Below are positions 12,901 to 24,900 of a DNA stretch of 64,000 bases, in pieces. Origin of the DNA: CAZSNT01 sp964607765 (lineage in GTDB: Bacteria > Verrucomicrobiota > Lentisphaeria > Oligosphaerales > JABHEG01); assembly GCA_964607765.1 (NCBI GenBank), contig CAZSNT010000009.1, positions 1 through 64,000 on the forward strand. Direction: 5' to 3'. The notes under the pieces were generated by a model. It saw only the letters and a program-made list of their open reading frames with translations. It had not been told where the DNA came from and made no database searches. The position numbers and the translations under genes are program-made. Each line of letters begins with the position of its first letter. The first letter of the stretch is position 1.

Positions 12901-15900
12901 TGCCGTCGGTGCTGAAGGAGCGCTGCACGAGCACGGCGGTACCGTCTTCGGCGGCGTCCGGCTTGATCCACATTTCGACGGTCCAGTCCGCGGCGAGCGC
13001 GAAGCGCGTTTCGAGCGGCACGCGCAGGTAGTCACCTGTTGCCGAGGCCAACTGCAGCGCTCTGCGTTTGGCGGGTGTGAGGGAATCGAGCGGATCGGTA
13101 TCTGTGCCATCGTTGGTCCCGTCATCGTCGGTGTCCGCGAGGTCCGGCCGTGTAGATGCGGTCTGTTCCTCGAGGTTTGTGAGTCCGTCGCCATCGGCAT
13201 CTTCGGCGGCGTCCGTGACACCGTCGCCCGCGGCGGGCGTGGGCATCTGCACGGTATCGGTATCGACGACTGTCGGGTCGGTGTGGGACCGGTACTCAGT
13301 GAGTGCGGTCAGTCCATCGCCGTCGGTGTCCGAGGCCGGGTCCATGATGGTGTAGCCATTGGCGTAGCGGTCTTCGAACCAGTCCGGCAGTCCGTCCTGA
13401 TCAATGTCGTCGGCATAGATATCGAGGGTGATTGCGTCCACGTCACTGGCGAGGGGGGTAGGATCCTGCGCGACGACTGCGGCACTTATTCCTGAGAGGA
13501 CGTAGAGACTGCCGTCGTACTGGACGTTTTCGCTGGCGACGTTGTTGCGCACGAAGTAGTGCTGTCCGGGCAGGTGCGTGACGGTCCAGGCGAAGTCTTC
13601 GACGTCACTGCCGCCGTCATCGAAGCGGTAGTATGCGAGCAGGTTCTGGTCGTTCGCCTGCGCGAACACGTCGCGCGCGTCGATGACTTGGGTCTGCGTC
13701 CTGGCGACGGCCCAGACACGGACCTCATCGACGAGTGTTCCGGCGCCGAAGGTACTGCCGGGGTTCAGGTAGGCGACATGGTCATCGTCGTCGGTGTTCG
13801 TACTGGCGGACGCGGGCGCGGCGCCTCCGAGTGCGGCTCCCTGCTGTGTGGCGTAGTCGGTAACCGAGAGTCCGTTGACGTAGAGCGTGAGCGTCCCGGC
13901 CGTGCGGTCGAAGACACCGGCGATGTGCGTCCACTCTTCCTGGGCGAGGGAGTATCCGCCGCGGACGGTGTAGGTTTCCGCGTCGTTCGCCTGGAAGCGG
14001 ACGAACGGCACGCTGTCTTCGTTGGTGCCGTCGTCATCGACGTCGAAGGCTCCGAGTCCGAGTTCGAACTGCGTCTTTCCCTCGATCGAGCTCTTGACAA
14101 TGGATCCGGCCTCGCTGGCGTCCACGGGTTTGATCCAGGCCTCGACCGTCCAACTGCCTCCGGCGCGACTGAAGCGTGTGGCCTGGGGCACGGTGACCTG
14201 TGCCGCGGTCCCGATATCGAGTGAGCGTCCGGCGAGGTTAGTTCCGGACATGCTGTAGTTCGGGTGCGTTCCGGTGTTGTATTCGGTGAGGTCGTCAACG
14301 CCGTCATCGTCGGTATCGAGCACGTCGGTCCGGCTTCCGACGACCTGCTCCTGCGCGTCGGTGAACCCATCGCCGTCCTGGTCATAGCGCGGGTGCACGG
14401 GTGCGGTTCCGTCGTCGTTGAGGATCTGGCGCCATGCGGGCGGTGTTCCGGCGAAGTTCACGGGTGTTCCTGCGTGGCGCCAGCCCTGGAGCCAGTCGCT
14501 GGACTTGCTGAAGTCCTCGACGGTGTATCCGCCGTCGAGGGCCCTGTAGTCGCCGACGAGCTGGGACTCGACCGAGCCGCTGGCACCAATGGTGATGGCT
14601 TCAGTGATCTGGTCCATGATGTCGAGAAGGTCGTCACCGGTGGGTGCGGGGTAGTAGGTTCCGCCCGTGAGATCGGCCATCGCGGTGAGGTACTGATCGG
14701 CGCCGGACGTCACGGCGGTACCGAACCCGATGGTATCGATCTGGATGCCGTCGGCGACGTACCGATCGATGTCGGCGGCGGTCGGCGCCTCGCCTCGCGG
14801 CGCGGGCTGCCCGTCCGAGATGAAGATCTGGATTCGGTCGTTGGTCGAGCCGGAATTATTGAAGGTCGTCTGCGCGAGATCCAACGCAGTCAGGTAGGCC
14901 GTTCCCTTGAGAGTATCGATCGCGATGTTGGCGATGGCGGTAGTGAGCGCGTCCTTATCCGTGGTGAAGCCCTGGATCAGGCTGACATTCCCACCGTAGG
15001 TAATGATCGCCATGCTGACCCCGTCGGGCAGGCTGTTGACCAACTGGGTTGCTGCCGTCTTCATGTCTTCCAGCGCGTTGTCTGCCTGCATACTGAGTGA
15101 GTTATCCAGGTTGAGGATGATATCCACATCGAGGGTAACGATGCTGTAGACGAAGTCACGCGAGGACGAATCGAACAGGCGGTAGACGAGGACGTCTTCG
15201 AGGAGCGGCGCGACGCGCGCCTCGGAGATCTGTCCGATGAACCCTCCGCCGATGGTTTCGACGACCGGTCCGGTGCCGCCGAGTGCGGGAGTATGTTCCT
15301 GGGTAATGTTCGTGAGGTTGACGGCTGTTCCGTCGTCCTCATCGACGAGGCGCCCATTGACGAAGAGCTCGAGCTCCTCAGTGGCGGCGTTGTAGCGTCC
15401 CGCGACGTGTGTCCAGGTGTTGCCGTCCACGGCGATTGCTTCCGTTCGTGTGAAGCTGTGGCTGACGCCGTCTTCGCTGACGAACTCGACGAAGACGCGC
15501 TTGACGCCGCCCTCGTTCTTCAAGGCGAGACGATAGGTGTAGAGCGTTGGGTCTGTGGGCTCATCGATGGCGCGTGCAATGATGGTCGCCTCGTCGCCGT
15601 CCCCGGGCACGGTGGTCGGGGTCGGGTTGATCCATGCCGAGACGGTCCAAGAGGTCATGGCGTGGTCGATGCGCGTGGGCAGATCGATGTACTGATTCGA
15701 GGCCGTGAAGCTGATTGCACCGTACTCGTTGGGGCTGGTCGAGTCATCGCCGCGTGTTCCGGCGGCGGCTTCGTCAACGTCGGATTCCTCGTCGTCATCG
15801 GTATCGGCGAGGTCGGGATCGAGGCTGTACTGCTGTTTCTGCAGGTTTGTGAGTGTTGCCACGGCCGGCTCATCGGCATCCGAGATCCCGTCATCATCGG

Positions 15901-18900
15901 TATCGGTGTCTGTCGGGTCGTTTCCGGTAAGGAACTCGTAACGGTTCGTCAGGCCGTCGCCATCGAGGTCTTCTTCGCTGTCGACGATGTCGTCGTCGTC
16001 GGTGTCCGCGTTGGCGGGATCGAGCCCTGCGTAGCGTGCCTCGAACCAATCGGGCAACAGGTCGTTATCCGCGTCATCGCTGTCGGTGTTGTTAACGCCG
16101 TACATGGTTGCGGCGGTTGCACCGAGTGCGCCGTTGACCCCGGTCAGGTAGTAGTCATCGTCACCGATGTTGGCGAAGTCTTCGGCGCTCGTGCCGCCGT
16201 CATCGAAGCGGTAGTAAGCGAGCAGATCCGTGTTGGACGCATCGACGAAGACCTGCCGATTCTCTTCGAGTTCGGCGAGCGTTCTGGCGACACTCCAGAC
16301 GCGGATTTCATCGAGCCAGCCAGCGCTGAAGTTACGGCCGATGATGAGTGAGCCGTTACCGCCGACCGGTGTGACGGTGATGTTGCCGAAGTCATCGGCG
16401 TCGGCGGTGAAGACCAGGTCATCGACGAGGAGAGTCAGCTGCTGGTTGGTGCTGTCCCAGACGGCGGCGATGTAGTGCCACTGTCCGTCGTCGATGTCGA
16501 TGCCGTCGTCGCCGCCCGCGATATCGAGGACGCTCTGTGTGGATCCGGCGGTGTCAGTAAAGCTGACCTGCGGCACGCTGACGCTGGTTCCGTCATCGAC
16601 AAGACTGAGTTCGAACTGCATGTCACCGGTGATGTTGTACTCGACCAGTGTCCCGGTCGGGTTGCCTGCGGCTGCGAAGTTCGCATAGAGTTCGACGGTC
16701 CAATCGCCGCCGGCGCGATTGAATCTGCCGGAGAGCGGCGCGACGATTCCGGCGCCGACGCTGGCGACGGCGGAGAGGTCCAGCCCGCGCGCGGGTACTG
16801 TGAGGGGTGTGCGGTCTGTGGCCTGCGCCATGCTGTAGAGCGCGTTCATGCGTGTGGCGGCGGTAGCGACCTCGACGTCGTCGTTCTGTCCGTCATCGTC
16901 GGTGTCGGCCAGGCCCGGGTTGGTACCGTGCGCCTGCTCTTCGAGGTTGGTGAGGGTGTCAGCATCGGAGTTTTCCGCGCCGTCGTTGGTGCCGTTCTGA
17001 TCCGTATCCTGTTCGGTCGGGTTCAGGTCGGCGAGATACTCGTTGAGGTTCGTGAGCAGATCCCCATCGAGATCGGTTGTTGCGTCGGCGTTACTGTTCG
17101 GGTTCAGGCCGTAGAGCGTCTCCCATGAGTCCGGCATACCGTCGCCGTCGGTGTCGGTTGTGCCGTCGAGCACGGGACTGGTGAGTGCGACGGTTGAGCC
17201 GTCGAGTGTCTGGAATGCGGCGTTTCCTTCGAGCGTGGCCGCATTGATCCAGTTAGTGAGCCAGTCGGAGGCGTAGGCTGTGACGAATTCCTGGGCTCCG
17301 GCGCCACCGGCCGCGGCCTGACCGTCGTCAAAGCGCAGGTAGGAAACGAGTCCGGTCTCGTTACCGTTGAGCGTGCCGGCCATGTTACCCGAGATCTGGG
17401 CTGCGGTGCGTGCCGTGCTCCAGAGTCTGACATCGGTGATTGCGCCGTCGAAGCTCTCGCCGATCCGGGTAAGGACAGGTCCGTCGCCCATGGTTGCGGG
17501 CTCCTCCGTTGCGGAGTCGGCTCCGGCCTCTGTGCCGTTGATGTAGACGCGCAGGTCTTCCGTTGCGGCGTTATAGACAGCGGCAACATGGGTCCAGACG
17601 CTGCCGTTGTCGACGATTTCCTCAGTGGGCAGCGCGCTGACTGTGGTTCCGTTACCATCGTCGTAGCGTGCGCCGACGCGCATGACGCCGGCTCCGGCAT
17701 CGTAGAGGTACAGGCGGTAGTTGTAGACGCCCGTTTCGACGGAGCGTGCGATGATGTCGCCGGTGTCCCCGGTCATCTCATCCGGGCGGATCCATGCCTC
17801 GACGGTCCAGCTGCCGCTCTGTCCGAAGCGGTCGAAGGCGGGCAGTTCGGCGTAATCTCCCGTTCCGTCGAGGGTGACGGCGCGGTAGGTGAGCGGGCTG
17901 ACTGCATCGACCGGATCGGTACCGGCGAGCACTTCCGCGCTGTCGCTCTCTCCGTCATCATCGGTATCGGTATCGTTCGGGTGCGTACCGAGTGTCTGCT
18001 CATCGATGTTGGTGACACTGTCGCCGTCGGTATCGGTGTCGACGGGATTGGGATTGAGCGGGTCGGTACCGGCGAGATACTCGTAGTAGTCGGTGAGTCC
18101 GTCGCTGTCATAGTCGCTGGTGGTACCGTCAGCCGTAGTGAGGACGCGGAAGTAGATCAGCTCCCAGTGATCCGCGATGTTGTCGTTGTCCGAGTCGGCG
18201 CTGAGGTACGTGAACGCCTCGGACGCGACGGAGTAGGCGCTGCTGTCGGGATCGATCATCTGCGCGCCGTCGACGCTGTTGTCCGCGTTGAGCGTACCGG
18301 CGTTGTAGAGCACGGCGACGCGTGCGCGTGCGTCGTTGTAGCCTGTCGCATCATCCCAGAAGTTCTCCAGGATGAGGCGGGCGTAGTCTTCGGCGGGACT
18401 GGCGAAGTCCTCGGCGCCGGCGGGATCTCTGTGGGTGAGGGCGCCGGTATACATGCCGTCATCGAAGCGGTAGTAAGCGAGGAGGTTGTCGTTGTCGATC
18501 TCGTGCGCGGCGAGGGTTCCGATGCAGGCCTGGGGCGCGCCCATGCTCCATGTTGTGAAGAGTTGCGCGCTGCTGCGGATTTCATCCCAGACTCGGACCT
18601 CGTCGATGTAACCTGTCATGGACTGTCCGCCGTTGCTGACATCGTGGTAACCGATGAACAGCGGCCCATCTGCGAACTCCGCAACACCGATGTTGGGCGT
18701 GTAGGTCCGGGTGATGATGGCACCGTCGATGTAGGCGTACATGGTGAGGACGGTGAGTGTATCATCCGTCGGATCCCAGTTGAGGGTGACGGCGAGATTT
18801 GTCCATTCATCGGCCTCGATCGTGACGTCTGTCATTGTCTGCACGGAGGTGGTGGTGGAATCATCGGGCGCGCGCCAGGTAAACGTGGGCACGCCGTCGA

Positions 18901-21900
18901 CGAGAGCGAGTTGGTAGTCGAGGACGCCGTCATAGGACTGCTTGCGCAGGATGATCTTCGTCCCGGTTGTCGCGGTGGGATCGGTGGGATAGACCCAGGT
19001 CTGGAAGCTCAGCGCGGTGACATCATTACGCGAGTGATCCGGTCCGCGATCGGCCTTGGCGTAGTGGGTCGAGTCGAGCAGGCTCAGGACCATGTTGCGG
19101 CTCATGACGGGCTCGCCTTCGATGGCGGGATAGTGCGCGTTCCCGGCGCTGACGCGCGGGCCGTTCAGCGAGTCATTGGGGTTGGTGACGTTGGTGCGTT
19201 CCTCGTAGTCGGTGTATCCGTCGTCGTCGGTATCGGCGTCGAACGGATCACTGATGAGCGCGGTCTGCGTGCGAAGCTGTCCGGCCACGTTGATGAGTGC
19301 CCCGCCCTGCTCTTCGCCGTTTGTGAGTCCATCGCCGTCCGCATCGCCATTGAGGTCGAACTCGGACGCGACGTTCGGGTCTGTACCGGCCATGTACTCG
19401 AACCAGTCGGAGAGCCCGTCGCCATCCTGATCTGTGAGTGCGAAGTAATTGGCATCAACGTCCGGGGTATCGACGATCTCGGCGATACCTACATCGCCGA
19501 AGTGTTCGCGCTCCCATGCATCGGCCATGCCGTCGCCGTCGCCGTCGAACTCGTCCTGGACGGGCGAGGTGAGCGCGGTGGTGCTGCCATCGAGGTCGAC
19601 GATGGTTGTGTTGCTGAGCGCGGCGGCGTTGGCCCAGTCATTGAGCCAGTCCTGCTGATAGGCTACCGCGAAGTCTTCGACGGACGCGGTTGAGCCGGCA
19701 GGTCCATCGTCGAACCGGTAGTAGGCGACGAGGCCGGCCTCTGAGCCGGAGAGTGCCACGCCCTTGTTCAGCTCCAATTCGCTGGCCGTGCGCGCGTCGC
19801 TCCAGATGCGGACTTCGTCGATGGCTCCGAGGAATCCGCGGCCGACGCTGGTGATCACGGGTCCCGCGCCGGTGGTTGTGCGCGGCGTGGTCTGGATGAT
19901 GGCGGGGTTCGCGGTATCATCGGCACCGTTGATGTAGACGCGCATTGTCTGGGCGTTCGTGTCGAGCACACCGGCGACGTGCGTCCACGTCGAGTTGTCG
20001 CGCGTGATGGCGCCGGCTGACGTGGCCGACTTGGTTGCGGTCGGGTCGCCGGTATCATCGAACGAGAAGACGAGTTTGTCATCCGTATCGAGGTACAGGC
20101 GATAGTTGTAGTGGACGGAGTCGAGGCTGCGGCTGATGATATCCGCCTGCGTGCCGTTGCCTCCGGGGCGGATCCAGGCTTCGAGTGTGAACTCGGCAAG
20201 TGCGAAGCGATCGTCCTGGGTCAGGTCGAGCCGGGTGCTGTCGCCTGCGGAGGCGAATGACAGCGCGCGGAACTGCAGCGGGCTGAGGCTGTCATCCGGC
20301 CGGGTCCGACTGCCGGTGACGGCGAGGGCTTCCGTGTTGTCGGCGATACCGTCGTTGTCGGTATCGGTGCTGCGCGGATCGCTGCCGTAGGTCTGTTCGA
20401 GGGCATTGGTCAGGCCGTCGCCGTCGAAGTCCTCGGCGCCGTCGAGGGTGCCGTCGCCGTCGGTGTCGGCGACATTGGGATTGGTACGGCAGTAGTATTC
20501 GTAAAGGTTGCCGATGCCATCGTTGTCGGTGTCGGCCAGCGCATTCACGGGCGGGTCATCGTACTCAATGATGTACCCGTCCTGCTCGTTGGCGGCGGAG
20601 TCATCCGTGGGCAGATCATTCCAGAACCCGGGCTCCAGATTGAAGATGTTGTTGTTGGTCTGACCGACGATCTGCACGTAGTGCTCTTCGGCCTGCTGGA
20701 TGGGTTCCTGTCCGGGCGCGGGCGGCCAAACGCCGTTGTTGGGCTCCTGTCCGAAGTCGTTGGCGGACCAGTTGGTGTAGCCGGCGCTGAACGGTGTACC
20801 GTCGTGGACCCAGACGAAAGTACCCTCGACGTCACGGTCCGTACCGCCCGTCCAGGCGCCCTCGCTGGTGGCGAGGAGTTTATCGACGAGTTCCTGGTTT
20901 TCCTCAGCGGTATTGATAGCGACAAGGTAGCCGCCGCCGGAGGCGAGTGCGTTGGCGTAGGCCTGGTCCCAGGTGAGGGTCGGGCCATCGACGTAGTCGT
21001 AGTAATGCCCGCCGAATTCGAGGTCATAGGTTGTCGTGTCGGTGACCTCGTAGAACTCCGCCCACCAGGACGGGATTGCGCCGGAAGTCTCGGTGCGGAT
21101 GTCCTTGGCGTCGCTGGTTTCGACCCAGATCGAAGTACCGCTGGCTGCGATCACGCCGTAGTCGCTGGCGTCGAGGACGTAATCCGCGGCTTCGCTTCCG
21201 GGATAGGGGCGGGTGAAGTCTTCGACATCGAGTCCGGCATCGTCGAACCTGTAGTATGCGAGGAGTCCGGAGGACTGCCCATCGACGATGCTGTCGCGCT
21301 GCGTATTGGTCTGGACGAGGGTCCGTGCATAACCCCAGACGCGGACTTCGTCGATGAGCCCGTCATCCAGGCGATCGGCGGCCACTCCCGTGGTGCCTTT
21401 GCCGCCAAGGTAGAGTGTTCCGCTACCGGTGAGCACGGTATCGGTGTCCTCGAGCTCGGTGGTGAACTCCAGGAGCCCGTCGATGTAGAGCTTGACCTCG
21501 CGGTTTTCGGCGTCCCAGACCGCGGCAACGTGTCGCCACTCGTCGGCGTCGAAGGCGGTAGCGTCGGTGCCGCCGGCGCTCCTGCTGCCGGCGGAGACAC
21601 CGACCGTCGCATAGGGTTTGAGGCTACTGAGGCCGAGTTCAAAGACGGTAGCGCCGTCGTCGGTCATGTAGGCCATGATCGCACCGGTATCATCCGTGTC
21701 GGGGCGGATCCAGGCCTCGAAGGTCAGTGATCCGCCATCGCGGTCGAAGCGTCCGCTTCTGGGCACGCTGATTCCCGGGTGTGTGCCATTGACGTCTGTG
21801 AGGTCGAGGCTTCTGGCGGGGAGGAACGGGTGTGTTCCGCTGCTCGTGGGCGTGGGATCGAAGCGCGCCATGCTATGGATGGGGCTGGTGATGTACTGGT

Positions 21901-24900
21901 TATCGCCGGCGAAGGCGCCGGTTGTCCAGTCGGGATCGCCGTAGATCTCGGCCCCGTCGAGGACGCCATCGTCGTCGGTGTCGTCGTCGGTCGGGTTGGT
22001 GCCGTACTGCTGCTCCTCGAGGTTGGTGAGTCCGTCTGCATCGCCATCGGCGGTCAGTTCCGCGCTGTCGTTCTCAGCGAGCGGGTTCCAGCCGAGTCGG
22101 AACTCGTAGTAGTCGTTCATGCCGTCTTCATCGCGGTCGGAGTATCCGTCCACATCCACGGTGGGGGAGTTGGTCGCGAAGGTCAGGTCATCGAAGAAGC
22201 GCAATTCCCAGAAATCGGGGATGTCATCACCGTCGGTATCGGCGGTGAAGATTTCGAATGTCGCATCGCCCTCCTGGTCGTCGGCGATTTCAGCGAAGGC
22301 CGCGCTGCCGACGAGATCCGCCGCCAGGTTTGCGGCACGACCGTCAACGACGGAGTCGAAGCGGCTCGCCGTGACGAAGTTCTCGGCCTGCGCGGTCTGG
22401 GGTCCGGACTCATTGGTATCGGCTGTGTTCCACTGTCCGTCGTCGCCGGCTTTGCCTGCGGTGAAGTCATCGAAGCGGTAGTAGACAGCCAGGTCGGTAG
22501 TGGTGGTCAGGGGCGCCCAGCGGTTTGCGATGATCTCGGGTGCGTAGCGCAGCGTGGTCCAGAGCCGGACTTCGTCGACGCTCATCTGCAGCCATTCCGC
22601 GGTGTTGTCCGAGCCGATGGTCAAGGTACCTGCTGTGGTGGTGTCGACGCCGGCAAGGACACGTTCGGTGGTGGCGTATTCGGTACCCTCTGCGTAGGCG
22701 CGGACGTTGACGTTAACGTACTCCGACTCGAGGTCATCCACGTCAATGGACGCTGCGACGTGCACCCACCCGGCTGTGCCGGAGATGCTGGAATCGAGCG
22801 TGACGCTGACGGTGGTGGTGTTCTCAGCGGCGCGGAAGGTGAATTTCAGGTCACCGGATTCCAGTTCGAGAACGTAGTCATCGTACTGGAGTGCGGCGTC
22901 CTTCCTGCGCAGGATCACACCGGTGTTGTCGCCGTCAACGAGGTTAATCCACGCGGTGATCGTGAACTCCGGGCCCAGTGCGGCGACGTCCTCGACGAGC
23001 GCGTATGCCGAGCTGTCCGTGGTCAGGTCAAGGGCATAGCTCTTGAGCGGGCTGAGGCTGTCCAGCGGCAGTGTAACGGCCAGCGGCGTAAGGTCGGTTG
23101 CGGTGCCGATATCGTTGATTGCGAGGACCTCCTCGCCATCGGAGAGTCCGTCGTCGTCCGTGTCGATGCGGCCGGGATCTGTCGGGCCGCCGTTTGCGGC
23201 TGCCAGGTCCTGTTCCTCGCGGTTAGTCAGGCCATCGGCATCAGCGTCCTCGTCCTCGTCATTGACGCCGTCGTCGTCCGAATCGGCATCATTGGGGTCT
23301 GTACCGGCGAGGTACTCATAGAGGTTGTCGAGGTTATCGGCGTCGGCATCGCCTGTGCCGGGCGTAGTGGTGTTGCCGAAGTGCAGGCGCTCCCAGTAAT
23401 CGGGCATGCCGTCGCCATCGGCGTCGGCACTCGGGATACCGGCGGGATTGGCGGCGAGATTGACGAAAGCGGCATGCGTGAGGGCTGCGGCATTGTACCA
23501 GCTGGTCTGCCAGTCCTGCTCGTAGCCGGTGGCGAAGTCCTGTGCGGTGGTGCCTCCGTCATCGAATCTGTAGGACGCGACGAGGCCGGTCGTTGTTTCG
23601 AAGCCGCTGGCTGACGCATCGTAGTCGACGGCGTCAGCGGGGCTGCGCACCACGGACCAGATACGAACGTCATCGACGTCGGCTGCGAGTCCCGCGCCCA
23701 ACACGATCTGGCTGGTCCCGAACTCGGAAGCGGCGGGTGTCAGGCCGCCGGCTCCGACTGCACCGACGGCAGTTCCGTTCAGGAAGATGCGCAGTGTGTT
23801 ATTGGTGGCATCGTGCACGGCCATGATGTGGTTCCAGCTGCCGCTGGCGATGGCGTCGCTGCCGGTCGCGCGAACCTCGGTCTGTCCCGCATCCAAGTTC
23901 GTGGTGAAGCGGACGTAGGGCTTGAGGCTGGAATCGAGGCCGATCTCGTAGTTGACGGAGGTACTGTCCGCGCTTTCGCCGATGGAGCGTGAGAGGATTG
24001 TGCCGCCGTCCGCATCGCTGTGGTTGACCCACGCTTCGAGGGTCCAGCTTCCGGTAAGTGCGAAGCGTGTCTGGTTGGGGATGAGCGCGGTGGCGTCCTC
24101 GGCGAGCCGGAGCGCGCGCGGGCGGACGGGCGAGAGCGCGTCATCAACGGCAGTGGCGGGTGTTGCCGCGAGCTCGGTGTTGTCGGTCAGGCCATCGTCG
24201 TCGATGTCTGCGTTGCTGTCGCCCGGATGCGAGCCGCTGACCTGCTCCTGGAGGTTGGTATATCCATCGCTGTCCGAGTCCAGGTTGGCATCTGAGTTGG
24301 TGCCGTCGGTGACCGGATCGAAGGGATTGGTTCCGGCGAGGTACTCGGTGTAATTGGTGAGTCCGTCGCCATCGGTATCGGTGGCGGCATCGTCGAGATC
24401 CGGGTCGAGTCCGACAGCGGTTTCATACCAGTCGGGCATGGCATCGGAATCCGAGTCACCGGGCGTGTCATAGTACTCGGCTGTATCCAAAGTCACGGAG
24501 GCCGTCTCGAGCGTTCCGGCGTAGCGTCCGTAGATTCCGGCCTGGTCATTGACATACCAGTCTTCGGTCTCGGTGAGGTCTCGGATGCGTCCGCTAGCGG
24601 TGTCGTCGATGAGGCCCTCGTCACAGCGGAAGTAAGCGACGAGTCCGGAGCCGGCGGCATTCACCGTATTGAAGACGTTGACCCGCGCGCCGGTGACCAT
24701 GAGTCCCTGGTACGCGGCTTTGGGTTCGGCGCCGTCCAGGATCCACTGCCTGAGCATGCGGTAGTCAGCCAGGGGACTTGCCGACGCGGCCAATGCGGCG
24801 ATGCCGGCGACGTGGGGACACGCCATTGACGTACCGCTGATGGTGTTGTAGGAGCCCATGGCCACGGGGTACGTGCTGTAGATATCGACGCCGGGAGCAG

